Assembly: GCA_030596265.1 (NCBI GenBank)
Contig: JAUVKM010000164.1
Span: forward strand, 1 to 5,646
Origin: Candidatus Cloacimonadota bacterium
GTDB taxonomy: Bacteria > Cloacimonadota > Cloacimonadia > Cloacimonadales > TCS61
Reading direction: 5' to 3'
Length of the DNA stretch: 5,646 nt
Shown: in pieces, positions 1-4,721 of the stretch
Position numbering within the stretch: the stretch's first letter is position 1
Layout of the letters: the number at the start of each line of letters is the position of its first letter
The notes under the pieces: model-generated
What the model saw: the letters and a program-made list of their open reading frames with translations, nothing else
What the model was told of the DNA's origin: nothing
The model's database searches: none
Program-made: the position numbers and the translations under genes

Positions 1-271
1 CCAGATCATTACCCACAAAATCAAGAGTTTGTAATAATTCACCATCTAAACTGATATTATATATTTTGTTATTAGGTGGATCATTTACCGTCCATAATGT
101 TTGAGTATTAGGATCATAAGTTAGTCCGGATGGTTCTGCTAAATCTAATTCTATTTCAGAATCTAAAACTAAAATGTATGAATTTTCTGATTCTGTAATG
201 CTTTCGTCCAAACTACATGAGTTAAAAACGAATAATAGTATTACAAATGTTAAATATTTATTAATGTCCAT
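1..271 (-). CDS. Lipoprotein with SdiA-regulated/YjiK-like beta-propeller domain (C-terminal part outside window)
   Basis: An ATG at 271, preceded by AAGGGA about five bases upstream, opens a frame that continues past position 1 for 90 visible codons. It is the only long gene in this stretch. The N-terminus MDINKY, a hydrophobic core and the lipobox FNSC indicate a lipoprotein with Cys at residue 19, followed by SLDES. After a short acidic spacer, the segment EPSGLTYDPNTQTLWTVND (46-64) and then NKIYNISLDGELLQTLDF fit the first blade of SdiA-regulated/YjiK-like propellers, where SGLxYxPxTxTLxxVxD and a following LDGxxxxTxxL strand are typical. Such proteins are exported; their ligand is mostly undefined, and the name comes from the E. 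coli regulon rather than activity. A related SMP-30/phytase-like propeller is an alternative, and only the first blade can be inspected. It follows a strong terminator by 17 bases, so its expression may depend on readthrough. Confidence 0.78.
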   Translation of the reverse strand, partial: MDINKYLTFVILLFVFNSCSLDESITESENSYILVLDSEIELDLAEPSGLTYDPNTQTLWTVNDPPNNKIYNISLDGELLQTLDFVGNDL

Positions 272-276
272 TTAAT

Positions 277-282
277 TCCCTT
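277..282 (-). promoter_or_regulatory. Ribosome binding site of the SdiA-regulated-like lipoprotein
   Basis: AAGGGA ends five bases before the ATG at 271 and supports this start. Only six bases separate it from the terminator T-run, so a transcript ending at that T-run would lack the site. There is no room for a promoter between the terminator and this gene. Confidence 0.7.
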
Positions 283-288
283 ATTAAG

Positions 289-322
289 AAAAAAAGCAGC
301 AGAAGCATTGCTTCTGCTGCTT
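289..322 (-). terminator. Strong rho-independent terminator after the two-LTD lipoprotein gene
   Basis: On the minus strand a perfect 13-bp inverted repeat (arms 310-322 and 294-306, sequence AAGCAGCAGAAGC and its complement) closes a 3-base loop at 307-309 and runs into seven consecutive T residues (295-289). This is a textbook intrinsic terminator 15 bases after the stop codon at 337. On the plus strand the hairpin is followed only by TTAAATTTAATT-type sequence, so function in that direction would be weak. The ribosome binding site of the next gene starts only about six bases beyond the T-run. Confidence 0.9.
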
Positions 323-336
323 AAATTTAATTAGTC

Positions 337-1347
337 TTATTCGTTAGATGTACCAGGTGTAGGAACAGTAAAGAATTCCCATGTATCTGTTCCATCCGGA
401 AGACGACCGTAAGAAATATCAGCAGTCTGCACACCGAAAGTTAATGAATCAAGAATTGTAGTTCCATCAACATCAGTTAAACCGATCTGCTCACCATCAC
501 CGGATAATTTGACATCATCAAGATGCAAGATGCCCTGTTCCGGTTCTTTATCTGCCCAAATAATCAAAAATTCACCGGGATAAATGGTTGTTGAGTCTGG
601 ATATGTTGTTGGGATTTGTGAATTCATGAGGTCTTCAAGATCATCAGTGAAATACATTCCACCAATATCACCGGCGATATTACCACCATTATAAATCTCG
701 ATCCAATCATCATAGTCACCATGTTCATCTGCAAAACAAGTATCATTACTAGCTAAGAATTCGTTGATAAAGAAGATCACAACTGGTTCAATGCTTCCAT
801 TTGCAGCACCCGGAGATGGCATACTGTCATACCCCTCACCAAAATAATCCCACGTATCTGCTCCATCTGGAATACGACCATAAGAGATATCTGTTGTCTG
901 CTCATCATAAGTTAGTTGGTCAAGAACTGTAACACCATCAGAATCTGTTAAAGCTATATCTTCACCGTCTCCACTTAGTTTAATATTAACATGTAAAGGA
1001 CCTTGCTCAGGTTCTTTATCTGCCCAAAGAACCAAGAAACCATTTGCTGGAATAACTGTTACATCAAATCCAGTTGGTATTTGCCATTTTGTCATAGTGG
1101 AATCACCTATTTCATCGGTAATATACATACCACCAATATCTACTTCCTCTTCTCCGGCGTTGTAGATCTCGATCCAATCATCATGATCACCATTTTCATC
1201 AACAGGACCGTAATCATTACTTGCCATAAATTCATTGATAACAAGGATAATATCACCAGTGTCAGGTCCACTTGTGTCATTGTCGTCACATCCCATAAGC
1301 AAGAACATTCCTACCGCAAGAATAATAAGCCATTTTACAAATTTCAT
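337..1347 (-). CDS. Lipoprotein with two tandem lamin-tail domains
   Basis: I choose the ATG at 1347 (336 residues): a GGAGG lies five bases upstream, whereas the in-frame ATG at 1359 overlaps that ribosome binding site. The signal peptide (MKFVKW, then a hydrophobic core and lipobox LMGC) places the lipidated Cys at residue 20, followed by acidic DDND. LTD 1 spans about residues 37-183 and LTD 2 about 194-335. Both carry INEF(M/L)ASND, D-E-x-G-D-x-DDWIEIYN, IGGMY(I/F)TD, WADKEPEQG, KLSGDGE, LTDxDGxTxLD and ISYGR(I/L)PDG, and the second ends in PTPGTSN. No enzymatic domain is visible. The protein is strongly acidic. It is a paralogue of the single-LTD lipoprotein upstream, from which it is separated by 84 bases without a clear promoter. 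It ends 15 bases before a strong terminator hairpin, so it is probably the last gene of the transporter operon. Lipoprotein and domain calls are secure; function is unknown. Confidence 0.88.
   Translation of the reverse strand: MKFVKWLIILAVGMFLLMGCDDNDTSGPDTGDIILVINEFMASNDYGPVDENGDHDDWIEIYNAGEEEVDIGGMYITDEIGDSTMTKWQIPTGFDVTVIPANGFLVLWADKEPEQGPLHVNIKLSGDGEDIALTDSDGVTVLDQLTYDEQTTDISYGRIPDGADTWDYFGEGYDSMPSPGAANGSIEPVVIFFINEFLASNDTCFADEHGDYDDWIEIYNGGNIAGDIGGMYFTDDLEDLMNSQIPTTYPDSTTIYPGEFLIIWADKEPEQGILHLDDVKLSGDGEQIGLTDVDGTTILDSLTFGVQTADISYGRLPDGTDTWEFFTVPTPGTSNE
343..768 (-). repeat. Tandem lamin-tail domain unit 2
   Basis: This is the second homologous unit (residues about 194-335). Exact 19-base blocks at 695-713 and 542-560 match unit 1. 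Its INEFLASNDT, PGEFLxIWAD, GRLPDGTD and PTPGxSN segments are closer to the single-LTD lipoprotein upstream than to unit 1, giving a mosaic relationship among the three copies. Confidence 0.85.
799..1239 (-). repeat. Tandem lamin-tail domain unit 1
   Basis: This is the first of two homologous units inside one gene (residues about 37-183). It shares two exact 19-base blocks with unit 2, at 1166-1184 and 1010-1028, covering the EIYN/DDWIE region and the WADKEP region. Unit 1 carries TKWQIP like the single-LTD paralogue, but lacks the PGEFLxIWAD form found in unit 2 and the paralogue. Confidence 0.85.
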
Positions 1348-1431
1348 TTTTTCCTCCATCTTTTTGTTTTTATTAACACATCATTAAGAAACTTTTAATT
1401 TCTGAAGTTTCAATCTCAATCTATTACTAAT
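1348..1431 (-). other. Intergenic gap between the two LTD lipoprotein genes
   Basis: This 84-base AT-rich gap is the longest between genes 1-5. It contains the GGAGG of the downstream gene and a weak 7-bp hairpin (arms 1388-1394 and 1405-1411, 10-base loop) without a T-run. I see no convincing -35/-10 pair; a TTGAAA near 1412 has no good partner at 16-18 bases. A promoter of a type I do not recognise cannot be excluded. Confidence 0.5.
1353..1357 (-). promoter_or_regulatory. Ribosome binding site fixing the start of the two-LTD lipoprotein
   Basis: GGAGG lies five bases before the ATG at 1347. The alternative in-frame ATG at 1359 overlaps this site and would add MEEK before the signal peptide. 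The same ATGGAGGAAAAA arrangement occurs ahead of the porin gene, where the extra ATG is out of frame, so the upstream ATG is best read as part of the leader. Confidence 0.85.
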
Positions 1432-1983
1432 TTACTGATTACTTGCTCCTGGTGTTGGTGTATCAAAAGTTGACCAACTATCGGTTCCATCCGGTAGGCG
1501 ACCAACTGAAACGTCTGTTGTTTGTCCCCCAAAAGTATAAGAATCAATTATTGTAGCACCATCAAGATCGGTTATTACTAAGTCTTCTCCGCCACTTGAA
1601 AGTTTGAAATCCACATGCAGCACACCCTGATCTGGTTCACCATCTGCCCAGATCAACAAAAACTCACCAGGCTCAACAGTTGTTAGTGTTGAATCTGTAT
1701 CTGGAATCTGCCATTTTGTTAAATCGGTTTGATCATCCGAAACATACATACCACCAATATTGATAGTTGCTTCAGTACCGTTAAAAAGTTCAAACCAATC
1801 ATCAAACCCACCAAACTCATCTTCGTTGGAAGTATCATTACTTGCCAAAAATTCATTTATACAAAGTATGTTCAATGGTTCAGGATCTGGATCCGGCTCT
1901 GGCCCTGTTGTTTCATCAAGACTGCACCCCATTATAATGAACATTCCAATTATACTAAATAGAAACCATTTTGAAAATTTCAT
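1432..1983 (-). CDS. Lipoprotein with a single lamin-tail domain
   Basis: The 183-residue product has a type II signal peptide with lipobox IMGC and acylated Cys at residue 20. An acidic, Pro-rich spacer (PEPDPDPEP, 28-36) leads to one lamin-tail domain (LTD) at about 42-182. Domain markers are INEFLASND (42-50), FGGFDDWFELFN (57-68), IGGMYVSDD (76-84), TKWQIP (89-94), PGEFLLIWAD (105-114), LTDxDG-type turn ITDLDGATIID (137-147), GRLPDGTDSW (161-170) and PTPGASN at the C-terminus. LTDs are immunoglobulin-like folds; in bacteria they occur in exported proteins and are thought to act in binding or tethering, without a settled ligand. There is no catalytic domain. AAGGAG lies six bases before the ATG, and the gene starts 12 bases after the porin stop, so it is almost certainly cotranscribed with it. 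The same MKFxKW signal peptide and Cys-20 mark the next gene as a paralogue. Function is unknown. Confidence 0.88.
   Translation of the reverse strand: MKFSKWFLFSIIGMFIIMGCSLDETTGPEPDPDPEPLNILCINEFLASNDTSNEDEFGGFDDWFELFNGTEATINIGGMYVSDDQTDLTKWQIPDTDSTLTTVEPGEFLLIWADGEPDQGVLHVDFKLSSGGEDLVITDLDGATIIDSYTFGGQTTDVSVGRLPDGTDSWSTFDTPTPGASNQ
1876..1902 (-). other. Acidic proline-rich spacer between lipid anchor and LTD
   Basis: The codons encode PEPDPDPEP (residues 28-36), an alternating Pro and Asp/Glu linker just after the lipobox Cys. Such spacers usually hold a folded domain away from the membrane. The two-LTD paralogue has a shorter, different spacer here. Confidence 0.7.
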
Positions 1984-1995
1984 AAATATCTCCTT

Positions 1996-3189
1996 TTAAA
2001 AATTAACTACTGCTCTCATCTGGAACACATTGAAATCATCATTGCCTATCAAAGCACCACCCATATCTGCATTTTCAGAATTATCAACGATATTATAATT
2101 TACCATAAGACGTAGATTTGGATTTGCATACCAATTTAAACCAATAACAATATTGTTTGCCATTCCACCAAAGATATCCGCATCTTCATCTGTTAAGTCT
2201 AAATGGCTGTAACGTACAGCAAGCTCTAAAGCACCTTTCTTGCTTTTAGGAATTACCTGTCCAAATTCACCTTCATTGACATAATAAGGTCGTTCTTCTC
2301 CTGTTATTATCCAACTTAAGAATGTATAAAAACCACTGAAATTAACATCATCAAGATCATTTAAACGAGCTAGATTTGATTGAATGTATTCACCTTGGAG
2401 ACAGAAATTATTATATTTCATAGCACCTTCCAGTCCATACAATATAATTGTTTCTACATCACTGATATCGGCGACAAGGATTTCTGAATCTCCCATCTTT
2501 GCTTCCGGTTCAATCTTATATTCAATTGATTCACTATCATTATCTGGAGTCTGATAAACTCCACCAACACCTAAATGAAATAATAGATTTTTCCCGATTT
2601 TTGGTGAAAGAGCAAAACGACCTGCAAAACCAATACTTTCGTCAATTCGTGTTTGTTCTTTTTCTGCAAGTTCTTGTCCATATACTGCTGTTGAAAAATG
2701 CCATACATTTCCCCATTTCGTAACACCCAATGCTGATCTTCGTCCTGGTGGGAAAACATTTGGATATCCTCTTTCCATAAAAGTTAATAATCTCGAGCTG
2801 GTTAATTCGTTTAAACTGAATGGAACTTTGAAATGACCTACTTTAATAAAACCATTCTTAAATCCATTATAACTGAACCACATGTCTTTGACCTCAACAG
2901 AATTATCGGCAATATCCATATCATATTCAGCATTCCAAACTTCCCATAATTTCGATTTCACGGCAAATCTTCCTCTACGAAGCATTGTACCGTTTCGGAA
3001 ATCATTTTCACTATTTAAAAATTGTGCAAAATCGAGATACATGCGAACATCAAGACGTGTTTGAAAATTTCCGTCATCAGATGTCCATTTTAGTATCCCA
3101 CTTTCCCAAGCTGTTCCTCCGGTGGATGTTTCTGCAGCTAAAATCCCTACACAAAGAACAACAAACAATAAAACAATCGATTTCTTCAT
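1996..3189 (-). CDS. OprO/OprP-type outer-membrane porin
   Basis: The 397-residue product starts with a signal peptide (about residues 1-19, MKKSIVLLFVV then a hydrophobic core and LAA) and ends in FQMRAVVNF, the terminal-Phe beta-strand recognised by the outer-membrane assembly machinery. Internal motifs match the phosphate-selective porin O/P family: NGTMLRRGRFAVKSKLW (67-83), an EYDMD strand (88-92), VGHFKVPFSLNELTSSR (117-133), FMERG (137-141) and PPGRRSALG (147-155). Length is normal for the family. The ATG at 3189 has GGAGG four bases upstream, and the gene begins 22 bases after tctA. Family members form trimeric barrels selective for anions; phosphate selectivity is proven only for a few, so the name should not be read as the substrate. 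Its position suggests it supplies the adjacent TTT transporter, as the unrelated OprD-family porin OpdH does next to tctCBA in Pseudomonas aeruginosa. The next gene starts 12 bases after its stop. Confidence 0.88.
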   Translation of the reverse strand: MKKSIVLLFVVLCVGILAAETSTGGTAWESGILKWTSDDGNFQTRLDVRMYLDFAQFLNSENDFRNGTMLRRGRFAVKSKLWEVWNAEYDMDIADNSVEVKDMWFSYNGFKNGFIKVGHFKVPFSLNELTSSRLLTFMERGYPNVFPPGRRSALGVTKWGNVWHFSTAVYGQELAEKEQTRIDESIGFAGRFALSPKIGKNLLFHLGVGGVYQTPDNDSESIEYKIEPEAKMGDSEILVADISDVETIILYGLEGAMKYNNFCLQGEYIQSNLARLNDLDDVNFSGFYTFLSWIITGEERPYYVNEGEFGQVIPKSKKGALELAVRYSHLDLTDEDADIFGGMANNIVIGLNWYANPNLRLMVNYNIVDNSENADMGGALIGNDDFNVFQMRAVVNF

Positions 3190-3211
3190 TTTTCCTCCAT
3201 TTTTTTGGTTA

Positions 3212-4711
3212 TTAGTTTTTCAATTTAGAAAATTCTTTTTTACTATATAATTTATTTTGAAGAATTGGCCACGCAAATGAAACAAGTGCCAATATTAATA
3301 GAATTAAACTCACAGGGCGAGTGAAGAAAATGGTGTAATCACCCATCATTACTGCTCTACGGAAGTTTGTCTCGGCTATGTTTCCCAGTACAATTCCCAA
3401 TACGATAGGTGCAACCGGGTAATTATATCTTCTCAATATCCAACCGAAAATTCCAAATCCAAGACATGCTGCAATATCAAAGAAAGAGTATCTTACTGCA
3501 AAACTACCAATTATTGATACTGTGAATATCATTGGATAAAGGATCTTCTTGGGAACAGCTGTAACTTTTACCCATAATCTGCTGCCGAATAAACCAAGAA
3601 CCAATAAAACAATGTTTGCAATTAATAAACTAGCGAATAATCCGTAGATAATTTCAGGATTATTATTAAAAAGTTGCGGTCCGGGAGTAAGATCATGGAT
3701 CATTAGAGCACCGATAAGCACTGCCGTAGAAGCACTTCCAGGGATTCCAAGAGTGAGAAGCGGAACCAATGCACCACCTACCGAACTACTATTTGCAGCT
3801 TCAGCAGCAGCAACTCCTTCCAGGCTTCCATACCCAAATTTCTCAGGTTCTTTACTTGTTCTTTTTGCTACGTCATAAGAAATAAATGATGCAATTGTAG
3901 CTCCGGCACCCGGGAAAATTCCAATCAGTGTTCCCATTATTGATGATCTTACAATTGTTAATTTCAATTTCCAATAATCAATAAGTGTTGGCCATTGTGT
4001 CTTTTCCAGTTCAATTTTTTTACTTTTAAAATTCTGCTCGTCGATCTGTTTAAAGACTTCACTAAGAGCAAAAAGTCCAATTAAAGCAGGAATCAAAGAA
4101 AATCCATCATAAAGATGAACCGAACCAAAAGTGAATCTGCTAACGCCAGAAATTGGGTCTATACCGACTGTGTTAATTAGAAGACCAAACATTGCGGCAA
4201 TAAATGCTTTCACCCAATTCTTTCCACCTAAGGTTGCTACAGTGGTCAAACCAAAAATTGCTAAAGCAAAATACTCAGCAGGATGAAATTTTACTGCTAC
4301 TTTAGCCAATTGTACACTAAATAAAATGAGGATAATAGTTCCAATAAAACCACCAATTGTAGATGAAACCAAAGAAACTCCCAATCCCATTCCGGGTTTA
4401 TTCTGTTTGGTTAGCGGATAACCATCGAAAGATGTAACAACTGCCGACGGTGTTCCCGGAGCATTGATGGTAACAGCTGTTATCGAACCACCATAATTTG
4501 CAGCTATATAGATCGAAACAAGAAGTATCAATGCTAAAGTTGGCGACATCGCATACGTGAAAGGTACGAGCAAAGCAACTCCCATTGAAGGAGATAGACC
4601 CGGCATTGCACCAACCAGAATTCCCATAATTACACCTAAAACAATAAATAAAATCGGCTGCCATCCTAATACAAAACTAAATCCCTGAGCCATATTTGTT
4701 AATATTTCCAT
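3212..4711 (-). CDS. tctA: TctA, large transmembrane subunit of tripartite tricarboxylate transporter
   Basis: This 499-residue, very hydrophobic protein has the usual TctA length and motifs. They include AMPGLSPSMG (35-44), ANYGGSITAVTINAPGTPSA (71-90), FDGYPLTKQ (95-103), HPAEYFALAIFGLT (143-156), SRFTFG (191-196), FPGAGATIASFISYD (266-280), GVAAAEAANSSSVGGAL (299-315), LLTLGIPGSASTA (318-330) and TPGPQLF (342-348). The pair IMGxLxGxxPG at about 28-38 and 258-268 reflects the two homologous halves known in this family. TctA forms the inner-membrane translocation pathway, driven by an ion gradient in studied members, with TctB and the binding protein TctC. The ATG is supported by AGAGGA five bases upstream, overlapping the stop of the TctC-TctB gene, so translation is probably coupled. 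No key motif is missing. The solute cannot be assigned: members carry citrate, other carboxylates and aromatic acids. Confidence 0.95.
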   Translation of the reverse strand: MEILTNMAQGFSFVLGWQPILFIVLGVIMGILVGAMPGLSPSMGVALLVPFTYAMSPTLALILLVSIYIAANYGGSITAVTINAPGTPSAVVTSFDGYPLTKQNKPGMGLGVSLVSSTIGGFIGTIILILFSVQLAKVAVKFHPAEYFALAIFGLTTVATLGGKNWVKAFIAAMFGLLINTVGIDPISGVSRFTFGSVHLYDGFSLIPALIGLFALSEVFKQIDEQNFKSKKIELEKTQWPTLIDYWKLKLTIVRSSIMGTLIGIFPGAGATIASFISYDVAKRTSKEPEKFGYGSLEGVAAAEAANSSSVGGALVPLLTLGIPGSASTAVLIGALMIHDLTPGPQLFNNNPEIIYGLFASLLIANIVLLVLGLFGSRLWVKVTAVPKKILYPMIFTVSIIGSFAVRYSFFDIAACLGFGIFGWILRRYNYPVAPIVLGIVLGNIAETNFRRAVMMGDYTIFFTRPVSLILLILALVSFAWPILQNKLYSKKEFSKLKN

Positions 4712-4715
4712 TATA

Positions 4716-4721
4716 TCCTCT
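4716..4721 (-). promoter_or_regulatory. Ribosome binding site of tctA overlapping the upstream stop codon
   Basis: AGAGGA overlaps the TAG stop (4722-4720) of the TctC-TctB gene and is followed four bases later by the tctA ATG at 4711. The arrangement favours translational coupling and balanced production of the two inner-membrane proteins. Confidence 0.75.

Noticed and set aside
137..169. Possible calcium-binding motif in the propeller lipoprotein (D/E-rich segment ahead of EPSG)
   Set aside because: The residues form a low-complexity acidic spacer without a regular DxDxDG pattern.
343..1239. DxDG turns in each LTD as dockerin or EF-hand calcium sites
   Set aside because: A LTDxDGxxxxD turn is ordinary in lamin-tail domains, and the full 12-residue calcium loop is not present.
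1348..1359. N-terminal extension MEEK on the two-LTD lipoprotein
   Set aside because: The upstream ATG overlaps the GGAGG site, and the shorter form matches the paralogue's signal peptide and Cys-20 position.
1003..1398. Plus-strand 131-codon open frame opposite the two-LTD gene
   Set aside because: It is antisense to a well-supported coding region, resembles no family I recognise, and has an unordered composition; it is a shadow frame.
1388..1411. Possible terminator between the two LTD genes
   Set aside because: The stem has only 7 AT-rich base pairs with a 10-base loop and no T-run on either strand.
2571..2759. Minus-strand 62-codon frame inside the porin gene
   Set aside because: It is an alternative frame of the porin, which has family motifs and a signal peptide in its own frame.
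4398..4664. Minus-strand 88-codon frame inside tctA
   Set aside because: It is a Cys-rich shadow of a strongly conserved tctA segment and has no independent support.
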